The notes: a model not told the origin generated them from the letters alone. 64,000 bases of DNA from Mesonia oceanica (GCF_902499555.1 NZ_CABVMM010000008.1:166542-230541), one strand, 5' to 3'. Positions 32,093 to 42,279 are shown, counted from the stretch's first letter. Numbers and translations are program-made.

Positions 32093-33208
32093 ATGCGTTT
32101 TCGAATTTTATTATTGCTGTTATCTTTTTTAAGTAGTTATAGCTGTAAACAAAACCCTCAAGTTTCAGAAAATCCAACGGCTCAATTCTATACAAGTACC
32201 GATAGCGTTTTTAGCTATCAGGGAAGGCTAGAAGCTAAGCCATCGAACAACACTGTCAATTTAATTTCGGCCGCTTCTTTCGTACAATTTCAAGCCCAAG
32301 GAGAAAACTTAGCAATACAACTAAAAGCCGTCGCTCCACAGCACGCTTTTGCCATCGTGGAAGTGGATGGAAATCCCCTAGACCGCTACCAAATTTCAGG
32401 AGATTTAGCGACCACGATTAAACTTTCCCTCAAGGGAGAAGATTTCCACCAAGTAAAAGTTATCAAAGCAACGGAAGCCAGTACGGGCGATCTTTATTTT
32501 TTAGGTGCACAAGCCAATCAAATCAAAGCTTTAGCCAATACAAATGATTTAAAAATAGAGTTTATCGGGAATTCCATTACCTCGGGGATGGGCAACGATG
32601 CTAGCGATTTCCCCTGTGGGGAAGGGGAGTGGTACGACCAACATAATGCTTATTGGGCTTACGGACCACGCGTTGCCAGAGGATTGCAGGCAAAGTATAT
32701 GTTAAGTTCGGTTTCTGGAATGGGAATGTACCGCAATTGGAATGACGAAGACCAACCCGTGATGCCCGATGTTTATCGAACACTTTCGCTAGATGGCGAT
32801 ACCACGCAGCTCAGGGATTTTAATCAATTTCAACCTGACTTAATCAGTATCTGTTTGGGCACGAATGACCTTTCTGACGGGGATGGCAAAAAAGAACGCC
32901 AAGCTTTTAATGCAGAAAAATACGAGCACAATTATAGCAACTTTATCAAGGATTTATATAAAAAATATCCTTCGGTAAAAATCGCTTTATTAACGAGTCC
33001 TATGATAAGAAAGGAAAGTGAAAAAGGAAAAATGTTGCTTTCTTCCTTAAAGAAGATAAAGGCAGAATTTGAAACCCATCATATCCTAGCGCTTTATGAG
33101 TTTGAAGATGTGTATCAGCAAGGTTGCAGTTACCATCCCAGTAAAGAAGATCACGCCAAGATGGCCCAACAACTGATTCCTTTTTACAAAGAACTCCTTA
33201 ATCGATAA
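32093..33208 (+). CDS. CE2-like SGNH carbohydrate acetylesterase lipoprotein
   Basis: This 371-residue lipoprotein (SYSC, Cys18) has an N-terminal jelly-roll (about 35-145) followed by an SGNH hydrolase domain. That layout matches CE2 acetylesterases. The nucleophile is Ser161 in FIGNSITSGMG, the Asn block is CLGTNDLS and the catalytic His is in YHPSKEDH. CE2 enzymes remove 6-O-acetyl groups from mannose, glucose or xylose residues, so a role on acetylated glucomannan fits the nearby mannanase operon. It starts 7 bases before a second esterase gene. Confidence 0.87.
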   Translation: MRFRILLLLLSFLSSYSCKQNPQVSENPTAQFYTSTDSVFSYQGRLEAKPSNNTVNLISAASFVQFQAQGENLAIQLKAVAPQHAFAIVEVDGNPLDRYQISGDLATTIKLSLKGEDFHQVKVIKATEASTGDLYFLGAQANQIKALANTNDLKIEFIGNSITSGMGNDASDFPCGEGEWYDQHNAYWAYGPRVARGLQAKYMLSSVSGMGMYRNWNDEDQPVMPDVYRTLSLDGDTTQLRDFNQFQPDLISICLGTNDLSDGDGKKERQAFNAEKYEHNYSNFIKDLYKKYPSVKIALLTSPMIRKESEKGKMLLSSLKKIKAEFETHHILALYEFEDVYQQGCSYHPSKEDHAKMAQQLIPFYKELLNR

Positions 33209-33215
33209 CTTAACT

Positions 33216-34595
33216 ATGAAAAGTAAGCTTTTTATTCTTGTGTGCCTTACAGGCTTATTGACAAAGGCAAATGTAAGATTACCCCAAGTATTTTCAGATG
33301 GAATGGTGCTTCAGCAAAACACTAAGGTAAATTTATGGGGTTGGGCAGCTCCCGGGGAAGAAGTTACTATCGTTGCCTCTTGGAAGCCTCAAGATACCTT
33401 AAAAGTAAAAGGAAATCGGTATGCGAAGTGGAAAATTCAACTACCTACTCCTAAAGCCGGAGGACCTTATGAACTGAAGTTTGCCGGATACAACACTCTT
33501 CAACTAAAAGATATTCTCATTGGGGAAGTTTGGTTGGCTTCCGGGCAATCGAATATGGAATGGAGTGCTGCCGCAGGAATTGAAAACCAAGAGGAAGCTA
33601 TTCAAAACTCCACCTATAAAAATATTCGGTTTTTCGATGTACCGAAGACTTCTGCCAAATTCCCACAGGAAAATGTACAAGGAAAGTGGGTAGAAAGTCA
33701 GCCGGAGACGATGAAATATTTTAGTGCAATTGCCTACTTTTTTGCACAGCGCTTACATACTGAATTAGAGGTTCCTATTGGAATTATTGGTTCTAATTGG
33801 GGAGGAACGCCTGCCGAAGTGTGGATGCCCAAAACTATTTTTGAAAAAGATACTTTACTACAAAAAGCTGCCGAAAAATTATCTCCACAAGAATGGGGGC
33901 CACACGAACCCGGAATGGTTTATAACGGAATGATTACTCCAATTATCCCTTATAATATGGCCGGGGTTTTATGGTACCAAGGAGAAAGCAATACGGCCAA
34001 TCCCGATGAATATCTTCATGTTTTTTCTAGCCTTATTAGCAGTTGGCGAACATCTTGGCAGCAAGAGTTTCCGTTTTATTTTGCGCAAATTGCCCCTTAT
34101 AATTATGGTGACGATCATGATCATGGAGTACGGATAAGGGACGCGCAAAGGAGAAGCATAGCAATTCCAAACACTGGAATGGTATTTACGGGAGATGTGG
34201 GGAATTTTGAAAATATTCATCCTCGTGATAAAAAAACGGTAGGCCTGCGTTTTGCCAAGCTCGCTTTAAGAGAAACCTATGGAAAATATCACCAAGAAGT
34301 TTATGGACCTTTGGTTGAAAAAGTCTATAAAGAAGGGAAATATGTGGTGGTTGAATTCTCTCACGCCGAAGGTTTATATTTTAAAGATAAGCAAGCTTTG
34401 CAGTTTGAAATAGCCGGAAAAGAGTTGATTTTTAAGCCTGTAAAAGCGAAGCTAAAAGGGAATTGTGTTTTCTTGAAAAGCAATAAATTAGAGCAGCCTA
34501 AATTCGTCCGCTATGCATGGAAAAACGCTATTGTCCCCAACTTGTATAATAAAGCCAATCTACCAGCTTCTAGTTTTATGTTGGAAATAGAATAG
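33216..34595 (+). CDS. SASA-domain acetylesterase (sialate O-acetylesterase-like)
   Basis: This 459-residue protein has a signal-like N-terminus (LVCLTGLLTKA) and an N-terminal beta domain (LPQVFSDGMVLQQ). A SASA-type hydrolase domain follows, with Ser112 in ASGQSNMEW, GSNWGGTPAE, the LWYQGESN block and a late ENIHPRDK that may carry the His. Homologues de-acetylate sialic acid or plant polysaccharides such as xyloglucan. With a CE2-like partner 7 bases upstream and a mannan operon across the repeat array, de-acetylation of glucomannan is the likely role. Confidence 0.85.
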   Translation: MKSKLFILVCLTGLLTKANVRLPQVFSDGMVLQQNTKVNLWGWAAPGEEVTIVASWKPQDTLKVKGNRYAKWKIQLPTPKAGGPYELKFAGYNTLQLKDILIGEVWLASGQSNMEWSAAAGIENQEEAIQNSTYKNIRFFDVPKTSAKFPQENVQGKWVESQPETMKYFSAIAYFFAQRLHTELEVPIGIIGSNWGGTPAEVWMPKTIFEKDTLLQKAAEKLSPQEWGPHEPGMVYNGMITPIIPYNMAGVLWYQGESNTANPDEYLHVFSSLISSWRTSWQQEFPFYFAQIAPYNYGDDHDHGVRIRDAQRRSIAIPNTGMVFTGDVGNFENIHPRDKKTVGLRFAKLALRETYGKYHQEVYGPLVEKVYKEGKYVVVEFSHAEGLYFKDKQALQFEIAGKELIFKPVKAKLKGNCVFLKSNKLEQPKFVRYAWKNAIVPNLYNKANLPASSFMLEIE

Positions 34596-34628
34596 TCTTC
34601 TGAATTTCAAGTAAACAATAGTTAACCT

Positions 34629-36184
34629 TAAAAGCTCCTTCCCTGTTTAGGGAAGGTGGCTTATGTAGCGCTAGCGGAATAAGTCGGAAGGGTATTTTAG
34701 TTCTAGAATAAAGTAGAGAAACACCACTTCGTCCTACGGTACACTCCTTTTTTGTAAGGCGGAGACTTTTAAAATTATTTTAGATTTTTGGAATGAATAC
34801 CTACAAGGTCTCTAAGACCTTGCAGGAAATAAAATTAGTTAGCCTTAAAAGCTCCTTCCCTTTTGAGGGAAGGTGGCTTATGGAGCGTTAGCGGAATAAA
34901 TCGGAAGGGTGTTTTTTGTTTTTGAACAATAATTGAAAACCGCCTCGTCCTATTGCACAGGTCTCCTTTGGAAGAAGGAGTACTTTTAAAATATTCTAGT
35001 TTTTTTTGAATCAATACCTACAAGGTTTTAGAAACCTTGCAGGAAACTTTAAAATATTTCTTTCTATTATTTATCGTCATGCTGAATTTATTTCAGCATC
35101 CCATCAAAAACTCCCTCCCTTTCGAGGGAAGGTGGCTTATGTAGCTTTAGCGGAATAAGTCGGAAGGGTGTTTTTTGTTTTTGAACAATAATTGAAAACC
35201 GCCTCGTCCTATTGCACAGGTCTCCTTAGGAAGAAGGGGTACTTTTAAAATATTCTAGTTTTTTTTGGAATGAATACCTACAAGGTTTTAGAAACCTTGC
35301 AGGAAACTTTAAAATATTTCTTTCTGTTATTTATCGTCATGCTGAATTTATTTCAGCATCCCATCAAAAACTCCTTCCCTTTTGAGGGAAGGTGGCTTAT
35401 GTAGCTTTAGCGGAATAAGTCGGAAGGGTGTTTTTGTTCTTGAATAAAATAGATAAACGCCACTTCGTCCTATCGGACACTCTTTTTTTGTAAGGAGGGA
35501 ACTTTTAAAATTATTTTAGATTTTTTGGAATGAATACCTACAAGGTCTCTAAGACCTTGCAGGAAATTTTAAAATATTTCTTTCTGTTATTTATCGTCAT
35601 GCTGAATTTATTTCAGCATCCCATCAAAAACTCCCTCCCTTTCTAGGGAAGGTGGCTCATGCAGCGCTAGCGGAATAAGTCGGGAGGTTATTTTTTGTTC
35701 TAGAATAAAGTAGAGGAAAACCACTTCGTCCTATCGGAAACTACTCCTTGTAAGGCGGAGACTTTTAAAATTATTTTAGATTTTTGGAATGAATACCTAC
35801 AAGGTCTCTAAGACCTTGCAGGAAATAAAATTAGTAAGCCTTAAAAGCTCCTTCCCTTTTTAGGGAAGGTGGCTTATGTAGTGTGAGCGGAATAAGTCGG
35901 AAGGGTGTTTTTTGTTCTTGAATAAAGTAGAGGAAAACCGCCTCGTCCTATCGGAAACTACTCCTTGTAAGGCGGAGACTTTTAAAATTATTTTAGATTT
36001 TTGGAATGAATACCTACAAGGTCTCTAAGACCTTGCAGGAAATTAAAATATTTCTTTTGTAGCGCTAGCGGAATAAGTCGGAAGGTTATTTTTATTTCTT
36101 GAATAAAATAGAGAAAAACCACTTCATCCTACGGGACACTATTTTTTTGCAAAGCAGGGGAACTTTTAAAATTATGCTCATGCT
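34629..36184. repeat. Array of six 217/260-bp repeat units plus a partial unit
   Basis: This 1.65-kb gap holds no convincing gene. The CCTACAAGGT...ACCTTGCAGG palindrome recurs at 34800, 35017, 35277, 35537, 35796 and 36013, spaced 217, 260, 260, 259 and 217 bases. Each unit also carries a CTCCTTCCC...GGGAAGGTGGC hairpin, an AGCGGAATAAGTCGGAAGG segment and a CGTCCTA segment. The longer units contain an extra element with GTCATGCTGAATTTATTTC (35076, 35336, 35596), related to the palindrome at 18288. Copies differ by scattered substitutions. A truncated seventh unit ends near 36184. Confidence 0.93.
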
Positions 36185-36202
36185 CCTGAATTAGTGATAA
36201 AT

Positions 36203-36232
36203 AAAAAGCTCCGATGATTCGGAGCTTTTTTG
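36203..36232. terminator. Terminator of the mannan operon
   Basis: AAAAAGCTCCGA and TCGGAGCTTTTT pair over 12 bases around TGAT, 20 bases beyond the GH3 stop codon. It has A and T tracts on both sides and can act in both directions, so it also shields the operon from transcription out of the repeat array. Confidence 0.9.
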
Positions 36233-36251
36233 CTAAAATAAAATAATGAAG

Positions 36252-38555
36252 TTATTCTATAATAGAAAAACTATCTTCTAAACTGGTTTGCGAACTTCCG
36301 CCTATAAAGACTTTAAATTCTCCCGGTTCAATAACGTATTCACCGGTTTCATTATAAAAACCAAGTTCTTTAGGGCCTAACTCAAAGCTAAGGGTTTGGG
36401 TTTCTCCCTTTTTCAAGTTGACTAATTCAAAACCTTTTAATTCTTTTACAGGTCTTATGATGCTTCCATACAAATCTTGAATGTACAATTGCACGACTTC
36501 CCGTCCATCGTAGTTACCGGTATTGCTTACTTCCACAGAAAGTTGAAGCTTTTCGTTGTTGTTAATTTCTTTTTTATCTAGCTGAAGCTTTTTGTAACTA
36601 AATTCAGTATAACTTAACCCAAAACCAAACGGATAAAGGGGCGTGTTTTCTTCGTCAATATAATGCGACCAAAACACTTGTTCATCTCCGGGAGCAGGAT
36701 CTACCGGTCTTCCCGTTCTTTTATGGTTGTAATAAATAGGAATTTGTCCTACACTTCTAGGGAAGGTCATTGGTAATTTTCCACTGGGGTTGTAATCACC
36801 GTAAAGTACTTCTGCAATAGCATGACCACTTTGTGAGCCTAATTGCCAAGCTTCTACAATGGCAGGAATATGTTGATCTGCCCAATTGATGGTTAAAGGT
36901 CTTCCATTTTGAAGCACCAATACTATATTTTTATTCACTTCATAAACGGCTTCTAATAATTCTTGCTGAAGTCCGGGTAAATCAATATTGGTACGGCTTC
37001 TTCCTTCTCCGGTCATAAAGCCATGCTCTCCCAACGCCATAATCACGACATCTGCATTTTTGGCGATTTCTACCGCTTCTTGAATGCCGGTAGCATCTGT
37101 GGTGTTGATATGTAATTCTTTGGTGAATTGGGCGTCGTTGCTCACTAATTCAACCCCTTTTGCATAGTTGATCTTATTTTTTGAATAAGCTTCTAAACCT
37201 GTTTTTAAACTTACTCCGGTATGATCATCAGAACCTAGTCTCCAACTCCCTAGCGGACTGTTATTTTCATCGGCTAAAGGTCCAATAAGCGCGATGGTTT
37301 GTTTTTTCTTTTGAAGCGGGAGTAAATTGTTTTCATTCTTCAGTAAAACGATGGATTTTTTGGCCATATCTCTTACCGCTTCTATATGGGCAGGATTTCC
37401 AATCACCTCTTTTTCCCGTTCTGGATCACAGTATTTATAAGGATCCTCAAAGAGACCTAATTCAAACTTTACGCGTAAGATTCTTCGTACGGCTTCGTCA
37501 AGGATTTCTTCTTTTACTTTGCCGGCTTTTACCATCTGGGCCAATTCTTCAATATAGATATTTCCTTCCATATCCATATCTACGCCTGCATTTGCAGCTC
37601 TTACGGCTGTTTCAGCGCGATCTTTGGTATAGCCCCAGGTCATTAATTCTTCGATGGAAGCCCAATCTGAAACGACAAACCCATCAAAGTTCCATTCTTT
37701 TTTCAGAATATCCCGAAGCAAATGCTTATTTGCCGTAACCGGAATTCCATTAAGCTCGTTAAAACCCGTCATAAAAGTTCTTGACCCGGCTTCTACGGCA
37801 GCTTTAAAAGGAGGTAAAACGATGTTATGAAGGGTGATGGTCCCTAGGTCTGCTTTGTTGTATTCCCGACCTGCTTCGGCAAAACCATAGCCGGCAAAAT
37901 GCTTGGTACAAGCGGCGACGGTCAAGGGATCGGAAAGATCTTTTCCTTGAAAACCGCTTACTCTTGCTTTCGCAATTTTACTTCCTAAATAAGGATCTTC
38001 ACCGGCACCTTCCATCACGCGTCCCCAACGTGGATCTCTAGAAATATCGACCATCGGGGCAAAGGTCCAGTTGATTCCTGAGGCGGCGGCTTCGGCGGCT
38101 GCTATTTTTGCTGATTTTTCAATGGCTTCTAAGTCCCAACTTGCCGCTTCGGCTAAAGGGATAGGGCTAAGGGTTTTATACCCATGAATCACATCAAAAC
38201 CAATGATTAATGGGATGCCCAACCTGCTTTCTTCGGTTACAATTTTTTGGACGGCTCTTACTTCTTTTGTACCGCGAACGGTAAGCATAGAACCTACTCG
38301 GCCTTTTCTAAGGTCTTCGTATTTTTTTTTAGTATTACCTCCTTTTGGTGTGGGGCCGGTTACATCCCAAAATCCGTTGTATTGTACCATTTGACCTACT
38401 TTTTCTTCTAGGGTCATCAGGGCTAGGAGAGAGTCTATTTTTTTTTCGATATCGTCGTGAGGAGGAAATTTCCGCATCTGTTTTGGTTTTGTGTCTGTAA
38501 AACTTGCTAAAGTCATGCTGCTTATAACAATACTTAAAATGAATGTTTTTTTCAT
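36252..38555 (-). CDS. bglX: GH3 beta-glucosidase, BglX-like
   Basis: This 767-residue periplasmic enzyme has a signal peptide (TLASFTDT). The GH3 N-terminal barrel (about 55-380) carries the nucleophile Asp in GFVVSDWASIEEL. The GH3 C-terminal domain (about 405-640, VLLKNENNLLPL, GEHGFMTGEGRSR with the likely acid Glu) and a fibronectin-III-like domain follow. It removes terminal beta-linked glucose, or possibly mannose, from oligosaccharides. It is last in the operon, 3 bases after the GH5 stop. Trimming glucose from glucomannan fragments is the likely job. Confidence 0.93.
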   Translation of the reverse strand: MKKTFILSIVISSMTLASFTDTKPKQMRKFPPHDDIEKKIDSLLALMTLEEKVGQMVQYNGFWDVTGPTPKGGNTKKKYEDLRKGRVGSMLTVRGTKEVRAVQKIVTEESRLGIPLIIGFDVIHGYKTLSPIPLAEAASWDLEAIEKSAKIAAAEAAASGINWTFAPMVDISRDPRWGRVMEGAGEDPYLGSKIAKARVSGFQGKDLSDPLTVAACTKHFAGYGFAEAGREYNKADLGTITLHNIVLPPFKAAVEAGSRTFMTGFNELNGIPVTANKHLLRDILKKEWNFDGFVVSDWASIEELMTWGYTKDRAETAVRAANAGVDMDMEGNIYIEELAQMVKAGKVKEEILDEAVRRILRVKFELGLFEDPYKYCDPEREKEVIGNPAHIEAVRDMAKKSIVLLKNENNLLPLQKKKQTIALIGPLADENNSPLGSWRLGSDDHTGVSLKTGLEAYSKNKINYAKGVELVSNDAQFTKELHINTTDATGIQEAVEIAKNADVVIMALGEHGFMTGEGRSRTNIDLPGLQQELLEAVYEVNKNIVLVLQNGRPLTINWADQHIPAIVEAWQLGSQSGHAIAEVLYGDYNPSGKLPMTFPRSVGQIPIYYNHKRTGRPVDPAPGDEQVFWSHYIDEENTPLYPFGFGLSYTEFSYKKLQLDKKEINNNEKLQLSVEVSNTGNYDGREVVQLYIQDLYGSIIRPVKELKGFELVNLKKGETQTLSFELGPKELGFYNETGEYVIEPGEFKVFIGGSSQTSLEDSFSIIE

Positions 38556-38558
38556 AGC

Positions 38559-39860
38559 TTATAAATTATTGAGATGTCTATTGTATGTATAGATAAGGTT
38601 CAGCGTGCTGGTATCTGTTGCAAATACTGAATTTAAACCTTGTGGTTCCTGAGGTGGATCGGCACTAAAATCGTCACCTATTTCCCATTTGCCTCGTTGT
38701 TGGTTGGTGTTGGCATAGCCTGCAAAACCCCAAAAGTTGACTCCACCTAATACGTTTTGATCTTGATAGCTTTCTTCTAATCTTTTAAAGATGGCTTGAT
38801 AAAATTGATTTCTATTTTTAAGGGAAGCTTTTTTCAATAAGCTCTCTTTTTCCCTGGGAAAACCAAATTCTGAAATCACGATAGGTTTGTTTAAGTTTTT
38901 GGCTACTTGAATATGTTCATCTATGTAATGGTTGGCTTTTTCAATGGAAGTAAGGGTAGAGGTTTCCTCATGATTAACATCATACCAGTTCCAGTTTTTA
39001 GGCCACATATGCATGGTTAAATAATCGATGTGTTTATGGGAATGAAGCATTTGGTAGGTATCTATTTCTTGAAGATAGCTTGCTTTGCCTTCGGCACCGG
39101 TTGAAATTAAAGTATTGGGAGCTAATTTTTCTAATAATTCAACGGTTTCATTTAACCAAATTTGAAAAGGTTCCCGATCACTTTCTGTAAAAATACGAGG
39201 CTCATTGGCTACTTGCCAAGACATAATGGTGTGGTCTTCGGTATATTTTCTTCCGGAGTAGTTATTGGTTCTACCAAGAATAAATTTTATATGTTGTTGA
39301 AAAGCTTCTCGGCATGGCATACATGTATGAAACTGTTGGGTGTAGTTGAAGTAATCTTCCCAAGTATACTTATCGGTAAATGGATTTTGAACTTCCCCAT
39401 AACCATTCCACGCTAAATAAGCCGACATTCCTCCTGACCAAATCCAGTTGTTGTTGAGGTATAGCACCGCGTACATTTCCCGTTTCGCCATTTCTGCTAA
39501 TAAAAAATCTAAACCGTCCAGTAAATCTTCATTATATTTTCCTTGTTCTGGTTGTAAAGCGGGTTTTACTTGAAAGTCTTCGGTGCCTCCTTCAGCTCCT
39601 ACCAATATTCTTAAATTATCAATGCCCAAACTATCCATTACATCCAACTCTTTTAGGAGTCTCTCTCGATCACCGATGTTCTTGGCAGCGATTAATGGTC
39701 CATACCAATAATTGGCACCTACAAAATAATAGGCTTGTTTTCCTTTTAAAAACTGACCATTTTGGATGGTAATCTTAGGGGTTTTGAGGTCTTTATACTG
39801 ATATGTTTTGCAACTCCCCATAAAAATGAGAAGGCAAATAAGTACTACTAATTTTTTCAT
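38559..39860 (-). CDS. GH5 endo-beta-1,4-mannanase-type lipoprotein
   Basis: This 433-residue lipoprotein (MGSC, Cys17) has a GH5 barrel. The general acid Glu lies in WQVANEPRIF and the nucleophile Glu in VISEFGFPRE. HSHKHIDYLTMHMWPKNW and VNFWGFAGYA are typical of the GH5_7 mannanase branch. It should cut beta-1,4-mannan or glucomannan oligosaccharides at the cell envelope. Its ATG overlaps the epimerase stop by 4 bases (ATGA). Assignment to subfamily 7 rests on these motifs and on the operon. Confidence 0.88.
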   Translation of the reverse strand: MKKLVVLICLLIFMGSCKTYQYKDLKTPKITIQNGQFLKGKQAYYFVGANYWYGPLIAAKNIGDRERLLKELDVMDSLGIDNLRILVGAEGGTEDFQVKPALQPEQGKYNEDLLDGLDFLLAEMAKREMYAVLYLNNNWIWSGGMSAYLAWNGYGEVQNPFTDKYTWEDYFNYTQQFHTCMPCREAFQQHIKFILGRTNNYSGRKYTEDHTIMSWQVANEPRIFTESDREPFQIWLNETVELLEKLAPNTLISTGAEGKASYLQEIDTYQMLHSHKHIDYLTMHMWPKNWNWYDVNHEETSTLTSIEKANHYIDEHIQVAKNLNKPIVISEFGFPREKESLLKKASLKNRNQFYQAIFKRLEESYQDQNVLGGVNFWGFAGYANTNQQRGKWEIGDDFSADPPQEPQGLNSVFATDTSTLNLIYTYNRHLNNL

Positions 39861-41044
39861 GAGCGGTCTTTTAATAACTTGGTCAATGCACGGGAATTAT
39901 GGTAAGGAGCTTTCCACATACTTAACTTGTCTTCCTTTTCAAAAGGAATATTTTTTTCATTTACCTGAAAATGCCATTCCCCGTTTCTACGATCGATGAT
40001 ATGTTTTTGGGTGTATTCCCAAATATCCAACACCGCATTTTTATACTTTTCTTCGTTGGTAAGTTGATAGGCGTAATGCAACCCAACCATAGCTTCTACT
40101 TGTGGCCACCAATGGCGGTCGGTATCAAACTGATGATTATCTCTATTGAGTTCATTAAGGACACCTTCTCCTTTTTTGTAGCCTAGTTCTAGAAACCTAT
40201 CGGCTATTTTTACCGCTCTATCTTGGGTAATGGCTATTAAACGTTCTTCGTTTACTACTTTGGCTGCATCTATCAACAACCAAGCGGCTTCAATATCGTG
40301 ACCAAAGGATATTTCACGACTAACGAGCTTCCATTGCTTATCAAAAAACAATTCAAAATTATACTCCTCGTTTAAAAATTGATTTAAAAGCAGATCAATC
40401 AGATTTTTGAGTGCTTTTCTCAGTTGTTCATTCGGATTTATTTCGAGTAATGATGTATAAGCTTCTAAGATATGCAGGTGGGTATTCATGGTTTTTTCTG
40501 CTAGCATACTTTTTATGCTAAGGCGCATATCGGTTAGGGGTGACCAATCTTTTTCAAAAGCTTCGATATAACCGTTTTCTATGGCGTCTAAAGCGTGTTT
40601 TTCAATTAAATGGAAGAGTGCAATTGCCCAATCTTTAGCTTCTTCATCTTGAGAAACTTTGTAGTATGCTACTAAACTATAAATCCCAAAGGCTTGTGCG
40701 TAAATTTGCTTCTTCGGTTGAAAAGGTTTTCCTTCTGCGGTAAGTTCCCAAAAAAGTCCGCCATGTTCTTTATCTTCAAAATAGGTTTTTAGGTATAGGA
40801 AAGAACGCTTAGCAAGTTCATGTACATTGAAATGAGGATCATACTGTTGAAGCATGGAAAACGACCATAACAGACGGGTGTTTAAAATAATGCCTTTATG
40901 AGCATTGGGCACCGTATGGTTATAATGGTCACGCTTTCCCAAAAAGCCTCCTTCTTTTTTATCTACACTGTTATGCTTCCAATAGTTGACGATGGAATTT
41001 AATTCTGTAGTGAGGGATTTATAAAAGCTTTCCGGGTATTTCAT
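39857..41044 (-). CDS. Cellobiose 2-epimerase (AGE superfamily)
   Basis: The start is the ATG at 41044 (MKYPESF), 1 base after the GH130 stop; the longer frame to 41083 would run into GH130. It gives 395 residues and is cytoplasmic. The alpha6/alpha6-barrel carries the catalytic His motifs MNTHLHILEAY, SFGHDIEAAWLL and HWWPQVEAM. NTHLHILEAYT is characteristic of cellobiose/mannobiose 2-epimerases. In mannan pathways it converts beta-1,4-mannobiose to mannosyl-glucose, the substrate of the adjacent GH130. That pairing makes the assignment strong. Confidence 0.92.
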   Translation of the reverse strand: MKYPESFYKSLTTELNSIVNYWKHNSVDKKEGGFLGKRDHYNHTVPNAHKGIILNTRLLWSFSMLQQYDPHFNVHELAKRSFLYLKTYFEDKEHGGLFWELTAEGKPFQPKKQIYAQAFGIYSLVAYYKVSQDEEAKDWAIALFHLIEKHALDAIENGYIEAFEKDWSPLTDMRLSIKSMLAEKTMNTHLHILEAYTSLLEINPNEQLRKALKNLIDLLLNQFLNEEYNFELFFDKQWKLVSREISFGHDIEAAWLLIDAAKVVNEERLIAITQDRAVKIADRFLELGYKKGEGVLNELNRDNHQFDTDRHWWPQVEAMVGLHYAYQLTNEEKYKNAVLDIWEYTQKHIIDRRNGEWHFQVNEKNIPFEKEDKLSMWKAPYHNSRALTKLLKDRS

Positions 41045-41045
41045 A

Positions 41046-42215
41046 TTAATAGCGACCTTTGTTGTTATGAACAAGCTGCACAATGGAATTGACGGAAGCT
41101 GCTGAAGTAAAGTCTTTTTGCGGACTGTTTTTTACAAAATCTACCAATTTTTCTACGCTAGAAGTAGCTACATGGCATCGGGTGTCTGAGGAGGCATAAT
41201 AAATAAATACCTTACCTTCTTCTTCTATCCAACCATTCGCAAATAAAACATTGGGAACATCTCCCACAGTTTCTTCATCATTGGGGGCCATAAAGTAACC
41301 GGAAGGTTGATAAATTACTTTACCAATATCTTCCAAGCTCGTCATGAATAGATATAAGGTGTAGCGTAAACCACCGGCGGTATTTCTTACCCCGTGGGCT
41401 AAGTGGAGCCAGCCTTCATTGGTTTTAATAGGAGCCGGGCCTAAACCGTTTTTAAGTTCGTAAATGGTATGGTAAACTTTTTGATTGATAATTTTTTCAT
41501 TCTTTACCTCTGGGTTTTCCATGTGATCTATAAAACCAAGGCCAATTCCGCCACCGCTTCCTACGTTAATAAAACCGTCTTGTGGGCGAGTATAAACAGC
41601 ATATTGACCATTTACAAACTCCGGGTGAAGTACAACATTTCTTTGTTGACCGCTATGGCTAATTAAATCGGGTAAGCGTTCCCATTGTTTTAAATCTTTG
41701 GTTCTTACTATCCCTGCGTTAGCTACGGCTGAACTCGTATCACCTTCAGGAGCATTCGGGTCTTTTCTTTCGGTACAGAAAATGCCGTAAATCCAACCAT
41801 CTTCGTGTTGGATGAGACGCATATCGTAAACATTGGTATCGGGCTCTTCGGTTTGCGGTAATTGAATAGGTTGATCCCAAAATTCAAATTTGTCGATTCC
41901 GTTAGGGCTTTCTGCGATGGCAAAGAAAGATTTCCTATCATTTCCTTCTACTCTTACCGCTAATAAATATTTCCCTTCAAATTTAATAGCGCCAGGGTTA
42001 AATGTTGAATTGATCCCGATGCGTTCCAAACCAAGTGGATTGGTTGCTGGGTTGAGGTCATATTTCCAATGAATAGGCGCATGTTGTGCGGTAATAATGG
42101 GGTGTTGGTAACGTTGATAAACCCCGTTGTTTTCTTCCCTAGGAAGATTGGGTTGATTGATTAAATGATGGTAATTTTCAATAAGTTGATCGTAACCTGG
42201 AATGTTTTTTTTCAT
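41046..42215 (-). CDS. GH130 4-O-beta-mannosyl-glucose phosphorylase
   Basis: This 389-residue cytoplasmic enzyme shows the five-bladed propeller pattern of GH130, subfamily 1. The general acid Asp lies in the EPDTNVYDMRL segment. Also seen are the phosphate-binding HSGQQRNVVLHPE, the GLGPAPIKTNEGWLHLAHG block and DVPNVLFANGW. It converts mannosyl-glucose and phosphate to mannose 1-phosphate and glucose. The neighbouring epimerase supplies the substrate, which favours subfamily 1 over mannan-oligosaccharide phosphorylases. Confidence 0.93.
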   Translation of the reverse strand: MKKNIPGYDQLIENYHHLINQPNLPREENNGVYQRYQHPIITAQHAPIHWKYDLNPATNPLGLERIGINSTFNPGAIKFEGKYLLAVRVEGNDRKSFFAIAESPNGIDKFEFWDQPIQLPQTEEPDTNVYDMRLIQHEDGWIYGIFCTERKDPNAPEGDTSSAVANAGIVRTKDLKQWERLPDLISHSGQQRNVVLHPEFVNGQYAVYTRPQDGFINVGSGGGIGLGFIDHMENPEVKNEKIINQKVYHTIYELKNGLGPAPIKTNEGWLHLAHGVRNTAGGLRYTLYLFMTSLEDIGKVIYQPSGYFMAPNDEETVGDVPNVLFANGWIEEEGKVFIYYASSDTRCHVATSSVEKLVDFVKNSPQKDFTSAASVNSIVQLVHNNKGRY

Positions 42216-42279
42216 TGGAATACCTATGTAAAATGGAAACGGAGTTAAATAATTAGTTGCTAGCTGAAGGATCTAAAAA

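Noticed and set aside
34629..36184. Possible CRISPR array
   Set aside because: The period is 217-260 bases, the intervals between palindromes are themselves repeated rather than unique spacers, and no cas gene is near.
41045..41083. Upstream extension of the epimerase
   Set aside because: It would overlap the GH130 coding end and adds a sequence absent from the family; ATG 41044 fits one base after the GH130 stop.
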